Notes under the pieces: generated by a model
Databases searched by the model: none
What the model was told of the DNA's origin: nothing
The model's input: the letters and a program-made list of their open reading frames with translations, nothing else
NCBI RefSeq assembly: GCF_014200435.1
Contig: NZ_JACHBR010000001.1
Span: forward strand, 4,247,501-4,311,500
Reading direction: 5' to 3'
DNA length: 64,000 nt
From: Sphaerisporangium krabiense
GTDB lineage: Bacteria; Actinomycetota; Actinomycetes; Streptosporangiales; Streptosporangiaceae
Shown: in pieces, positions 41,741 to 50,432 of the stretch
Position numbering within the stretch: position 1 is the first letter of the stretch
How the letters are laid out: each line of letters begins with the position of its first letter
Made by a program: the position numbers and the translations under genes

Positions 41741-42732
41741 CGGCGTGTTCCCTCTTCTTCCCGGTCGAACGGAATCCGTGCCGCCACGGTGAATCCCCCT
41801 TCGGAGGGGCCGGCGTCGAACGTGCCGCCGAGCAGCCGTACCCGCTCGCGCAGCCCCGCGAGCCCGCTCCCGCCTCCTTCGCCCGGCGGCGCCGGCGGCG
41901 GCGCGGCGGCGGACGCGGAGTCGGTCACGGTGACGGCGACCGCGCCGGGATCCTGCTCGACGCGGACGAGCACGTCGGCGCCGGGCGCGTACCGGGCGGC
42001 GTTGGTCAGCGACTCCCGCACCACCTGGTAGGCGGCCCGGTCCACCAGCGGCGGCGGCGCCTGGTCGCCGGTGAGATGGAAGGCGACGGACAGGCCGGCC
42101 TCACGCGCGCGCTCCACCAGCTCCCGCAGGGACTCCCGCTCGGGAACGTCTGGAACGCCGCTCTCGCGCAGCAGCGCGACGGTATGGCGGAGCCGGTCGG
42201 TGGCGGTGACCGCGCCGGCCCGCAACCGCGCGACCGCCTCGCGGTTCGCCTCGGTCATGTCGGCGGCCAGTTCCAGGGCGCCGGCGCGCAGCGCGATCAG
42301 CGCCAGCTCGTGGCCCAGCGAGTCGTGCATGTCGGAGGCGATGCGGGCGCGTTCGCGGAGCCGGGCGTGTTCGGCGACGTACTCCCGCTCCCGTTCGAGC
42401 CGGGTGACCCGCTCCCGGCCCGCCTCCACCAGTTCGGCCTGCTGCCGCCGGAAGCGGCCGGCCAGCCACGGGAGCGTCACGAACAGGCCCAGGCTCATCA
42501 GCGCGCCGACGCCGGTCCAGAAGTCCGCCACGGCGGCCACGATCCCGGCGAGCGCGATGGGGAGCGGCCAGAGCGCGTCCCGCCGCCGCAGTGCCAGATG
42601 GCGTCCGTGCAGGTAGGCGGCCACGCCCAGCAGCACGAACGACAGCTGCCGCCAGACCGGGATGTCGTCGAGGTGCAGCCCGTTGACCAGGGCGAGCACC
42701 GCGATCGCCGCCAGAATCGCGCCGTTCCTCAC
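41737..42732 (-). CDS. Sensor histidine kinase, HisKA_3 type, without external sensor
   Basis: The 331-residue kinase has four or five membrane helices in the first 130 residues (AILAAIAVLALVNGL, WRQLSFVLLGVAAYL, PLPIALAGIVAAVAD, GALMSLGLFVTLPWL) with only short loops. A coiled segment leads to the H-box RARIASDMHDSLGHELALIA. The ATPase part has VVRESLTNAARYAPGA and GLAGLRERVRLLGG. The GTG start at 42732 overlaps the serine hydrolase stop (GTGA). Having no extracellular domain, it may need a partner for sensing, and the hydrolase is the obvious candidate. Confidence 0.9.
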   Translation of the reverse strand: MRNGAILAAIAVLALVNGLHLDDIPVWRQLSFVLLGVAAYLHGRHLALRRRDALWPLPIALAGIVAAVADFWTGVGALMSLGLFVTLPWLAGRFRRQQAELVEAGRERVTRLEREREYVAEHARLRERARIASDMHDSLGHELALIALRAGALELAADMTEANREAVARLRAGAVTATDRLRHTVALLRESGVPDVPERESLRELVERAREAGLSVAFHLTGDQAPPPLVDRAAYQVVRESLTNAARYAPGADVLVRVEQDPGAVAVTVTDSASAAAPPPAPPGEGGGSGLAGLRERVRLLGGTFDAGPSEGGFTVAARIPFDREEEGTRR

Positions 42733-44174
42733 CGGGACGACACTACCGATCGCATCCTCACCAGCCGCGCCACGGTGGTGGCGACCCCCGCCACGGCCGC
42801 GGCCGCCACGGTGATCGTCAGCGGTGCGGGGAAGTAGGTGAGCTGCTCCCAGGTGACCGTCCGGCCGTTCATCAGCACCGATGCGAGCGCGGGGTAGCCG
42901 GCGAGCAGCGCGGCGGGCAGCAGCGCCGGGACCAGGCGCATCGCGACCCGTGGGCCGGAGCTCCCCACCCGGCGGCGCGCCCAGCGGGCCGAGCGCAGCA
43001 CGCCCAGCACGCCGAGGGCCGCCGCCGTCAGCGTGATCAGGCCGAGGACCAGTTCGATCGTCTGCCGGTCGCGGCCCGGCACCTCGGGCGTGTCGCCCCG
43101 GCTCAACGCGACCAGGCCGCGCAGCACGTCGTAGGTGCTCTCGTAGAGGGAGGCGCTGTTGGTCATGACCGCGAAGCCGTAGCCGGTGTCGGGGTCGATC
43201 GCCTGCACGGCGGTGTAGGTGAACAGGTTGCCGGCGTGTACGAGCAGCCGGGCGCCGCCGATGACGTCGCCTCCCCAGCCCATGCCGTAGTCCTGCACCG
43301 CGGAGGGGGCGTGCATGGCCCGCAGGCTCTCCGGCTTCACCAGCGGCACGCCGTGGCCGGTCTGGCTGCTCAGCCACCTGCCCATGTCGGCCGCGGTGGT
43401 GACGACCCCGCCGCTGCCGCCGTCGTTGGCGAAGCCGGGCAGCGCGGCCCTCGGCACCCACGCGCCGTACAGCGAGACGAACCCCTTGGACGGCGGTTCG
43501 GCGGCCTGGCGGCCGATGGCGCTGCGGGTCATGCCGAGCGGGCCGAAGACGCGCCGCCTCATGTAGTCGCCGTAGGGGCGGCCCGAGGCGACCTCGACCA
43601 GCCGGGCGGCCACGTCGTAGTTGACGTTGCAGTACTCCCAGTGCGCGCCGGGGTCGGCGGCCAGCCGGCCCGTGCTCAGCGTGGACACGTATCCGGTGAA
43701 CGAGGTGGACGCCTGCGCCGCGCCGATGTCGACGGTGGTGTCGGACAGGCCGGAGGTCTGGTTCAGCAGGTGGCGCACCGTGATCTTCGCGGCGCGCGGA
43801 TCGGCCATGCGGAACTCCGGCAGCCGCGCGGCGACGGGCTCGTCCAGCTTGATCTCGCCCTCGTCGACCAGGGTCATGACCGCCATGGCGGTGAAGGACT
43901 TGCTGAGTGAGGCGATCTGCATGGGGGTGTCCTTGGTGATCGGCCGTCCCTCCGCGTCGTGCCCGTATCCGGCGGCGTGCACGATCGTGTCGTCACGGGT
44001 CACCACCACCGACATTCCGGGGAGGCCGGTGGACTTCATGGCCTTGGCGAGGTAGGCGTCTATGGCGGCCGGGGCCGGTGCGGCGGCGGGCGGCGCGGCG
44101 TGGGCGGCGGGGGCCACCGCGGGGAAGAGCGCCAGGCCCGTCGCCGCCACCAGGCCGATGAGGTGGCGTTTCAT
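42729..44174 (-). CDS. Secreted serine hydrolase (beta-lactamase/CubicO type) with C-terminal membrane helices
   Basis: The 481-residue protein has a signal peptide (KRHLIGLVAATGLALFPAVA), a class C-like domain with SxxK in ASLSKSFTAMAVMTLVDEGE, a Tyr-x-Asn in HWEYCNVNYDVAARLVEVAS and the third motif in LVHAGNLF. After the domain come three helices (LVLGLITLTAAALGVLGVL, LVPALLPAALLAGYPALASV, LTITVAAAAVAGVATTVARL), so the enzyme is tethered outside. I start at the ATG at 44174, which begins the signal peptide. Coupling to the kinase by GTGA overlap suggests that substrate or antibiotic binding is reported to the kinase, in analogy with BlaR-type sensors. Confidence 0.88.
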   Translation of the reverse strand: MKRHLIGLVAATGLALFPAVAPAAHAAPPAAAPAPAAIDAYLAKAMKSTGLPGMSVVVTRDDTIVHAAGYGHDAEGRPITKDTPMQIASLSKSFTAMAVMTLVDEGEIKLDEPVAARLPEFRMADPRAAKITVRHLLNQTSGLSDTTVDIGAAQASTSFTGYVSTLSTGRLAADPGAHWEYCNVNYDVAARLVEVASGRPYGDYMRRRVFGPLGMTRSAIGRQAAEPPSKGFVSLYGAWVPRAALPGFANDGGSGGVVTTAADMGRWLSSQTGHGVPLVKPESLRAMHAPSAVQDYGMGWGGDVIGGARLLVHAGNLFTYTAVQAIDPDTGYGFAVMTNSASLYESTYDVLRGLVALSRGDTPEVPGRDRQTIELVLGLITLTAAALGVLGVLRSARWARRRVGSSGPRVAMRLVPALLPAALLAGYPALASVLMNGRTVTWEQLTYFPAPLTITVAAAAVAGVATTVARLVRMRSVVSSR

Positions 44175-44280
44175 AAGGACGAACCTAGGAATCGGCGGCG
44201 CTCCGATCCTCCGCCGATCGGCCACGGCCGTCTCTGACGAAAGTAAGGGTCACATCGTGCCGGGGCGGGATCGGCCGGCG

Positions 44281-44330
44281 CCGGCGATGCGCGGCCCGGC
44301 CGTCGCGCTCGCCGCGATGTGATCGCGGGT
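44281..44330 (+). repeat. Decayed copy of the permease 3' end
   Basis: CCGGCGATGCGCG, GCCGTCGCGCTCGCC and TGATCGCGGG match 40997-41057 with two internal gaps. Translated, PAMRGPAVALAAM-stop parallels [21 protein letters not shown]. The match goes past the stop codon, so it is DNA duplication rather than protein conservation. Confidence 0.6.
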
Positions 44331-44448
44331 AAACGGTGTGACAGGGGTAGTGATCTCGGCGAGGGGCGTCGCGCCGCGTCCGCTCCGCGGGTAGTCCGGC
44401 AGGCCGCGCAGGGCCGAGGGGACCAGGGGATCACGAAGGGGATACGCC

Positions 44449-44781
44449 ATGCAGAAGTTCTCTCTCGTAGCACTAGGCCGTGTGCAGCTCGACCGTGCGG
44501 CGGAGTCCTCCGGCGGGCACGCGGCCGAGACCGTGGTCGGCGGCCACGAGCGCGTGCTGCGCCAGACGGTGATCGCCCTGCTGAAGGGCTCGGTGATGAG
44601 CGACTTCGAGAATCCCGGCGAAGGCTCCTTCCACGTCCTGGAGGGGCGGATCCGCGTGACCTCGGCCGGGGCGACCTGGGACGTCCTGGCCGGTGACCTG
44701 CTGGAGCTGCCCGACGCCCGCCAGCGCGTGGAGGCGCTGGAGGAGTCGGTGCTGCTGTTCACGGTCGCCAAGACGCTGTGA
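44449..44781 (+). CDS. Cupin domain protein
   Basis: The 110-residue protein is a small single-domain cupin-like barrel: LLKGSVMSDFENPGEGSFHV, GRIRVTSAGATWDVLAGDLLELPDARQRVEA and LLFTVAKTL. The first cupin motif lacks most of the usual metal-binding His residues, so metal binding is doubtful. GAAGGGGATACGCC precedes the ATG. It resembles the LuxR-type stress cupins described as quality markers of surface or oxidative response, but no function can be given. It converges with the oxidoreductase gene. Confidence 0.8.
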   Translation: MQKFSLVALGRVQLDRAAESSGGHAAETVVGGHERVLRQTVIALLKGSVMSDFENPGEGSFHVLEGRIRVTSAGATWDVLAGDLLELPDARQRVEALEESVLLFTVAKTL

Positions 44782-44824
44782 CGCGGCGGGCGGGCGGCCC
44801 GGGGAGCGCCGTCCGCCCGACGCC

Positions 44825-45928
44825 TCAGCCGAGCGTCGCCTCGTGGGGGTCCCAGCCCGCGGGCAGCGGCTCCGGCGCCGGCACGGTGGTGCGCAGGTGC
44901 CGGAACTCGGCGTGCCGGGCGGAGCCGATGATCGAGGCCATCGTCTCCAGCACGTGCAGCGCGAGGATGCCCGAGGCCCGGTGCGGGACCCCGGCGCGCA
45001 GCGCGCGGGCCATGTCCAGCACGCCGATGCCGCGCCCCACCGTCGTCCCCTCCACCGGCAGCTCCCGCCAGCCGCCGTCGCGGTTGCCGCGGACGCGCAG
45101 CGGCCCGCCGAAGGTGTTCGGATCGGGCAGCGACAGCGTGCCGTCGGTGCCGATGATCTCGACCGAGGCCGTGTAGGCGGGGGAGTCGAAGCTGAACGTC
45201 GCCGACGCGGCCGCGCCGCCGACGAAGTCCAGCAGCGCCATGACGTGCGTCGGCACCTCGACGGCGAAGCTCGTCCCGCCGCGCGGCCCCGAGCCGATCA
45301 CCCGGTGCGGGCGGGCCTGCCGCGCGCTCGCCGCCACCTTCGACAGCGGGCCGAGGGCCGCCACCAGGGCGGTCAGGTAATACGGGCCCATGTCGTACAG
45401 CGGGCCCGCCCCGCCCTGGTACAGCCACTCCGGGTTCGGGTGCCAGGACTCCGGTCCCGGGCTCTGCATCACGGCGGTCGCCGCGACCGGCGTGCCGATC
45501 AGGCCGGACACGATGGCACGCCTGGCCGACTGCAAACCCGCGCCGAGGAAGGTGTCCGGCGCGTTGCCGAGGCGCAGCCCGCGCGTGGCGGCCTCGGCGA
45601 GCAGCTTCTCGCCCTCGCCCGGGTCGAGCGTCAGCGGCTTCTCGCCGTACACGTGCTTGCCGGCGCGCAGGGCCGCCATCGCGACGGCCGCGTGCGCCGC
45701 CGGGATCGTCAGGTTGACGACGATCTCGACCTCCGGCACGCCGAGGATGGCGTCCACGTCCCCGGACAGGGGCACGCGGTGCATCCGGGCCTTGACGTGG
45801 GCGCGCTCCTCGTCCAGGTCGGCGACGCCGAGCACCCGCACGTCGGGAAAGGTCCTCAGGTTGCGCAGGTACGCCTCGCTGATCGCCCCCGCCCCGATGA
45901 CCGCGACCCCGACGGGCCCGGCCGTCAC
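44825..45928 (-). CDS. Gfo/Idh/MocA family oxidoreductase
   Basis: The 367-residue protein has an N-terminal Rossmann fold (VGVAVIGAGAISEAYLRNLR), the family motif KHVYGEKPLTLDPGE with its catalytic Lys, and a C-terminal beta-sheet domain (GGAGPLYDMGPYYLTALVAA). It would oxidise or reduce a sugar, inositol or similar compound with NAD(P). GGGGGCGCGC precedes the GTG at 45928. The upstream region carries direct repeats (46065-46082) typical of a sugar-responsive repressor, although no LacI or ROK gene is nearby. Confidence 0.92.
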   Translation of the reverse strand: MTAGPVGVAVIGAGAISEAYLRNLRTFPDVRVLGVADLDEERAHVKARMHRVPLSGDVDAILGVPEVEIVVNLTIPAAHAAVAMAALRAGKHVYGEKPLTLDPGEGEKLLAEAATRGLRLGNAPDTFLGAGLQSARRAIVSGLIGTPVAATAVMQSPGPESWHPNPEWLYQGGAGPLYDMGPYYLTALVAALGPLSKVAASARQARPHRVIGSGPRGGTSFAVEVPTHVMALLDFVGGAAASATFSFDSPAYTASVEIIGTDGTLSLPDPNTFGGPLRVRGNRDGGWRELPVEGTTVGRGIGVLDMARALRAGVPHRASGILALHVLETMASIIGSARHAEFRHLRTTVPAPEPLPAGWDPHEATLG

Positions 45929-46443
45929 GCGCGCCCCCGACCGGGGACGCCGGAAGCGGGGGACACCTCGTCAGGTCTCGTGTGATCTCGCACTGTGGAC
46001 AACTGCACGCCCAGCGGCTTCGCCATGGGGGTCTGGCCTCCCGTTTCCGGTCCCCGAAATCAGTCGCTAAAACGCTAAAACGGGTTATTAACAATGACAA
46101 CGGGTTCATTGCTATCCGGGGGAAGGACGGCACGGCGCGGGGCGGGGGCGACGCCCGGGGGCGTGGTGACGGGCGGTGACCGGCGGCGCGGCGCGGGGCG
46201 GTTCCCGGGGATGGTGTGGCAATTTCCGGGAGACGGCTCATAATCAGGAAGGGTGATCGGTCTGGCGACCCAGCGCAGCCGGACGTATTCCACCATGTCC
46301 GCACTTAGCGGCAAAAAATCCTTGACCCCATCGCGGACGCGGCTTTCGCCGCCTCGGACGCGGTATCGGCGCAGGCCACCGCCGCACCGATGGGAGCGCT
46401 CCCCCTTTACGGCAGGTGGCCCGCGCGGAGAGGAAGACAGGAC
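45929..46443. promoter_or_regulatory. Divergent control region of the oxidoreductase and glycerol operon
   Basis: No gene lies in these 515 bases. CGCTAAAACGCTAAAACG (46065-46082) is a direct repeat in the oxidoreductase promoter region. ACGGGTT occurs at 46080 and again at 46100. On the glpF side CGGACGCGG occurs at 46334-46342 and 46355-46363, 21 bp apart, following a TTGACC at 46322-46327. These look like binding sites for two different regulators not encoded in the window. Confidence 0.5.
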
Positions 46444-47298
46444 ATGCCAAGCAGTACAAGCAGGACAACCCGGATAAGTGGCGCAAAAGGCACGAGAAAG
46501 GCCCCCGCCCTGGTCGGCGAGTTCGCCGCGGAGTTCGCGGGCACGCTGATCCTCATCCTGTTCGGCACGGCGGTCGTCGCCCAGGTCGTCGCGGGCGGGA
46601 TCGGCGGCCACGACAGCATCACCTGGGCCTGGGGCCTCGGCGTCACGCTCGGCGTCTACACCGCGGGCCGGATCAGCGGCGCGCACCTCAACCCGGCCGT
46701 CACGGTCGCCCTCGCCGTCTTCAAGGGCTTCGCGTGGCGCAAGGTGCCGCCGTACGCGGCCGCGCAGCTGCTCGGCGCGTTCGCGGCGGCGCTGCTCGTC
46801 CGCTGGAACTACGCCGAGGTGCTCACCGCGGCCGACCCCGGCCTCACCATCAAGACCCAGGGGGTGTTCTCCACGCTGCCGGGCAACGGCACGCTGCCCG
46901 TGGACCAGTGGGGCGCCTTCCGCGACCAGGTGATCGGCACGGCGATCCTGCTGTTCCTCGTCCTCGCCGTCACCGACCTCGCCAACGGCGCGCCCGCCGC
47001 GAACCTGGCGCCGTTCGTCGTCGGGCTCGTCGTCGTCGGCATCGGCATGGCCTGGGGCACCAACGCCGGGTACGCCATCAACCCCGCCCGCGACCTCGGC
47101 CCGCGGCTGGCCTCGTGGCTCACGGGGTACGAGACCGCGTGGCGAGATCAGTACGGTGGCCTGTACTTCTGGGTGCCGATCGTGGCGCCCTTGATCGGCG
47201 GCGTGGCAGGCGCGGGCCTGTACCAGGCGCTCATCGCCCGCCACCTGCCGCGGCCGGGTGAGCCCGAGCCGGGGAGGATCCCCACCGAAGCCGTCTGA
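46444..47298 (+). CDS. glpF: Glycerol facilitator (aquaglyceroporin)
   Basis: The 284-residue protein has six helices and two half-helices with NPA boxes: [15 protein letters not shown] and [17 protein letters not shown]. The Asp after the second NPAR is the marker of glycerol-conducting members. It lets glycerol into the cell for phosphorylation by the kinase encoded 10 bases downstream. A GAGGAAGACAGG ribosome site precedes the ATG at 46444. The N-terminal 25 residues are Ser/Thr/Lys-rich and non-membrane. Confidence 0.95.
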   Translation: MPSSTSRTTRISGAKGTRKAPALVGEFAAEFAGTLILILFGTAVVAQVVAGGIGGHDSITWAWGLGVTLGVYTAGRISGAHLNPAVTVALAVFKGFAWRKVPPYAAAQLLGAFAAALLVRWNYAEVLTAADPGLTIKTQGVFSTLPGNGTLPVDQWGAFRDQVIGTAILLFLVLAVTDLANGAPAANLAPFVVGLVVVGIGMAWGTNAGYAINPARDLGPRLASWLTGYETAWRDQYGGLYFWVPIVAPLIGGVAGAGLYQALIARHLPRPGEPEPGRIPTEAV

Positions 47299-47308
47299 GG
47301 AGGCGACC

Positions 47309-48826
47309 ATGGCTGACTTCGTCGGAGCAGTCGACCAGGGCACGACCAGCACCCGATTCATGATCTTCGATCACGGCGGCAACGAGGTCGCCCGGCACCA
47401 GCTCGAACACGAGCAGATCCTCCCGCGGGCGGGCTGGGTGGAGCACAACCCGGTGGAGATCTGGGAGCGCACCCGCGCGGTGATCGAGACCGCGCTCGGC
47501 GCGGCGAACCTCACCGCGGCCGACCTCGTCGCGCTCGGCGTCACCAACCAGCGCGAGACCACCATCGTCTGGGACCGCAGGACCGGCCGCCCGTACCACA
47601 ACGCCATCGTCTGGCAGGACACCCGCACCGACCGCATCGCCGCCGCGCTGGAGCGCGAGGGCAAGGGCGACGTCATCCGCCGCAAGGCGGGCCTTCCCCC
47701 CGCGACGTACTTCTCGGGCGGCAAGATCCAGTGGATCCTGGAGAACGTCGAGGGCGTGCGGGCCGCCGCCGAGGCCGGGCACGCGGTGTTCGGCACCACC
47801 GACACCTGGCTGCTGTGGAACCTCACCGGCGGCGCCGAGGGCGGCGTGCACGTCACCGACCCCACCAACGCGAGCCGCACGATGCTGATGGACCTGGAGA
47901 CCCTCGACTGGGACGACGAGCTGCTGTCGTTCTTCGGCGTCCCCCGCGCGATGCTGCCCGAGATCCGCCCGTCGTCCAACCCGGACCTGTACGGGGTGAC
48001 GCGCGGCGACGGGCCGCTGCGCGGCGAGGTGCCGCTGGCCGGCGACCTCGGGGACCAGCAGGCCGCGACCGTCGGCCAGGTGTGCTTCGGCGTCGGCGAG
48101 GCCAAGAACACCTACGGCACCGGCAACTTCCTGCTGCTCAACACCGGCCACGAACCGGTGCGCTCCCGCCACGGCCTGCTCACCACGGTCTGCTACCAGT
48201 TCGGCGACGACAAGCCCGTGTACGCGCTGGAAGGCTCGATCGCCGTGACCGGTTCGGCGGTGCAGTGGCTGCGCGACCAGCTCGGCATCATCTCCGGCGC
48301 GGCGCAGAGCGAGGCGCTGGCGCGCCAGGCCCCCGACAACGGGGGCGTGTACTTCGTGCCGGCCTTCTCGGGCCTGTTCGCGCCGTACTGGCGCTCCGAC
48401 GCGCGCGGCGCGATCGTCGGGCTGTCGCGGTACAACACCAACGCGCACATCGCCCGCGCCACCCTGGAGGCGATCTGCTACCAGAGCAGGGACGTCGTCG
48501 AGGCCATGGCGGGCGACTCCGGGGTGCGCCTGGACGTGCTGCGCGTCGACGGCGGGGTCACGGCGAACGACCTGTGCATGCAGATCCAGGCGGACGTCCT
48601 CGGCGTGCCGGTGTCCAAGCCGGTCGTCGCCGAGACCACGGCCCTCGGCGCGGCGTACGCGGCCGGGCTGGCGCTCGGCTTCTGGTCCTCCACCGAGGAG
48701 CTGAAGCGCAACTGGAACGAGGACAGGCGCTGGCTCCCCGCCTGGTCGGAGGAGCGGCGCGCGGAGGGTTACGCCGGCTGGAAGAAGGCCGTCCAGCGCA
48801 CGCTCGACTGGGTCGACGTCGACTGA
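47309..48826 (+). CDS. glpK: Glycerol kinase
   Basis: The 505-residue FGGY kinase phosphorylates glycerol with ATP. Family marks are [39 protein letters not shown], the catalytic Asp region [13 protein letters not shown] and the ATP site [13 protein letters not shown]. The C-terminal FGGY signature is in [27 protein letters not shown] precedes the ATG at 47309. It forms an operon with glpF. No glycerol-3-phosphate dehydrogenase follows, so that step must be encoded elsewhere. A strong hairpin at 48849-48889 ends the operon. Confidence 0.97.
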   Translation: MADFVGAVDQGTTSTRFMIFDHGGNEVARHQLEHEQILPRAGWVEHNPVEIWERTRAVIETALGAANLTAADLVALGVTNQRETTIVWDRRTGRPYHNAIVWQDTRTDRIAAALEREGKGDVIRRKAGLPPATYFSGGKIQWILENVEGVRAAAEAGHAVFGTTDTWLLWNLTGGAEGGVHVTDPTNASRTMLMDLETLDWDDELLSFFGVPRAMLPEIRPSSNPDLYGVTRGDGPLRGEVPLAGDLGDQQAATVGQVCFGVGEAKNTYGTGNFLLLNTGHEPVRSRHGLLTTVCYQFGDDKPVYALEGSIAVTGSAVQWLRDQLGIISGAAQSEALARQAPDNGGVYFVPAFSGLFAPYWRSDARGAIVGLSRYNTNAHIARATLEAICYQSRDVVEAMAGDSGVRLDVLRVDGGVTANDLCMQIQADVLGVPVSKPVVAETTALGAAYAAGLALGFWSSTEELKRNWNEDRRWLPAWSEERRAEGYAGWKKAVQRTLDWVDVD

Positions 48827-48848
48827 GCGCCGCGAGGGCGCCCGCCCC

Positions 48849-48889
48849 GCCGAAGGCCCGGCCCGGTTCACCCCGGCCGGGCCTTCGGC
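48849..48889 (+). terminator. Terminator hairpin of the glpFK operon
   Basis: GCCGAAGGCCCGGCC (48849-48863) pairs perfectly with GGCCGGGCCTTCGGC (48875-48889). It begins 23 bases after the glpK stop. Confidence 0.9.
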
Positions 48890-49212
48890 GTTCCGAGGTC
48901 CGGCTCTTCCGGGGGGCGCCCGTGGCCGTTCGCGGGGGGCTCCGGGCCTGGAACGACGGGGGTTCACCGTGATTTCGCCGGGACGTTCCCCGGCCTCGTG
49001 ACGGCCCGGCGGATCTTCGCCCCGGGGTCGCCGCTGCTCGGCGCGCGATGCGCGGATTGCCAGCGCATCTCCTGACCAAGCCGGAGGAATCCCGTCAGCA
49101 AAGGCTGATATTTCTCGACAATCGGTGCGGTGTAATCGTCCGTTCTGTCTCGTCAACCCCGTGGACCCGTGGCCGCACGCCGCGCCGGGCCCGGAGACAG
49201 AAGGAGAGACTC
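48890..49212 (+). other. 323-bp gap upstream of the HNH nuclease gene
   Basis: No gene is visible. The AT-richer stretch at about 49085-49140 should hold the promoter of the downstream gene. No clear -35/-10 pair or palindrome stands out. Confidence 0.4.
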
Positions 49213-49845
49213 GTGAGACGAGTCCCGTTCCTCGCCACCGCCCTCGCCCTCGCCCTCGCCGTCACCACCCTGGCGACCGCCCCCGCCCACGCCTTCACCC
49301 CGCCGAACATCCCCTCCCTCAGCACGGCCACCGCCGAGCTGAACGCGCTCACCGTGGACGTCGAGCGCAACGCCGGCACCTACGACCGCGCCCTGTTCCC
49401 GCACTGGATCACGATCTCGGGCACCTGCAACACCCGCGAGACCGTGCTGAAGCGCGATGGCAGCGGCGTCGTCACGAACTCCGGTTGCGCGGCCACCGCG
49501 GGCCAGTGGTACTCGCCGTACGACGGCGCGACCTGGACCGCCGCCTCCGACGTGGACATCGACCACATGGTGCCGCTGGCCGAGGCGTGGCGCTCCGGCG
49601 CGCACGCCTGGACCACCTCGCGGCGCCAGGCGTTCGCCAACGACCTCGGCAACCCGCAGCTCTGGGCCGTGACCGACAACGTCAACCAGGCCAAGGGCGA
49701 CGACGACCCCGCGCTCTGGAAGCCCCCGCTCACCTCGTTCTGGTGCACCTACGCCAAGGCGTACATCGACGTGAAGTACGAGTGGAGCCTGACCGTCGAC
49801 AGCGCGGAGAAGTCGGCGCTGTCGAGCATGCTCGGCCGCTGCTGA
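49213..49845 (+). CDS. Secreted HNH-type endonuclease (DUF1524/GmrSD-like)
   Basis: The 210-residue protein has a signal peptide (RRVPFLATALALALAVTTLA ... PAHA). The nuclease core has the DH pair in DVDIDHMVPLAEAWRSGAHA and the downstream Asn/Lys-rich helix in NPQLWAVTDNVNQAKGDDDP. Two Cys pairs (CNTRE/GCAAT and CTY/GRC) would form disulfides outside the cell. GAAGGAGA precedes the GTG start. Proteins of this type are common exported nucleases of actinomycetes, probably for nucleic acid scavenging. A perfect hairpin follows the gene. Confidence 0.9.
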   Translation: MRRVPFLATALALALAVTTLATAPAHAFTPPNIPSLSTATAELNALTVDVERNAGTYDRALFPHWITISGTCNTRETVLKRDGSGVVTNSGCAATAGQWYSPYDGATWTAASDVDIDHMVPLAEAWRSGAHAWTTSRRQAFANDLGNPQLWAVTDNVNQAKGDDDPALWKPPLTSFWCTYAKAYIDVKYEWSLTVDSAEKSALSSMLGRC

Positions 49846-49866
49846 CCTCCCCTTCCCGTGCATGTG

Positions 49867-49896
49867 CCGGCCGCCGTCCGAGGGGACGGCGGCCGG
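49867..49896 (+). terminator. Terminator hairpin of the HNH nuclease gene
   Basis: CCGGCCGCCGTCC (49867-49879) pairs perfectly with GGACGGCGGCCGG (49884-49896) around a GAGG loop, and TTTC follows. It lies 21 bases after the stop. Confidence 0.9.
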
Positions 49897-49904
49897 TTTC
49901 GCGC

Positions 49905-49958
49905 TTGACAACCGGAGTGCTCTCTCCGCATGCTGGAACTGGAGTTTTCACTCCGGTT
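49905..49958 (+). promoter_or_regulatory. Promoter with repressor-type inverted repeats for the NTF2-like gene
   Basis: TTGACA (49905-49910) overlaps AACCGGAGTG (49910-49919), which has an exact inverse CACTCCGGTT at 49949-49958. The 22 bases at 49937-49958 are themselves a near-perfect palindrome with 9-bp arms (one mismatch). This pattern fits a TetR-family operator. No TetR gene is adjacent. Confidence 0.7.
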
Positions 49959-49985
49959 ATTCCCGATCTTTGGAGGAGTTCCGTC

Positions 49986-50426
49986 ATGCCCGGATCCGGC
50001 CCGCCCACGCCCGCCCTCACCCCGCGCGAGGTCTTCGAGCGCCATGCCGCGCGCATCTCGGCCGGGGAGTGGGAGAGCCTCGCCGACCTGTACGCCGAGG
50101 ACGTCGTCATCGAGGTCCCCCTGGCCATCCCCGCCCCGACGCGGATCGAGGGCAAGAAGGAGATCACCCGCCACCTCGCCGACCGGGTGGGCCAGGTGAG
50201 GCTCCAGATCCTGGAGCACGTGGTGCACGAGACCGCCGACCCCGAGGTCGTCATCGCCGAGTTCACCCACCGGGGAGAGATCCTCGCCACCGGCCGCACG
50301 TGGACGTCCAAGAACGTCCAGGTGCTGCGCGTCCGCGACGGCCTCATCGTGGCCTCGCGCGACTACCACGACCACTACAGGATCAACGAGGCGTTCGGCG
50401 GGCCGCCCGAGGCGCTCGACGGCTGA
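49986..50426 (+). CDS. NTF2-like / SnoaL-like domain protein
   Basis: The 146-residue protein has the cone-shaped NTF2 fold signature: PREVFERHAARISAGEWESL, ADLYAEDVVIEVPLAI and the C-terminal VLRVRDGLIVASRDYHDHYR. Such proteins may be isomerases, cyclases or simple binding proteins. GGAGGAG precedes the ATG at 49986. The strong promoter with palindromic operator just upstream suggests tight, inducer-dependent control, for example by the compound it acts on. It converges with the beta-lactamase-like gene. Confidence 0.85.
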   Translation: MPGSGPPTPALTPREVFERHAARISAGEWESLADLYAEDVVIEVPLAIPAPTRIEGKKEITRHLADRVGQVRLQILEHVVHETADPEVVIAEFTHRGEILATGRTWTSKNVQVLRVRDGLIVASRDYHDHYRINEAFGGPPEALDG

Positions 50427-50432
50427 GCGGCG

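Noticed and set aside
48890-49212. Small gene in the gap before the HNH nuclease
   Set aside because: Open frames here have no ribosome site and no recognisable composition; the longer one simply extends the nuclease frame upstream of its signal peptide.
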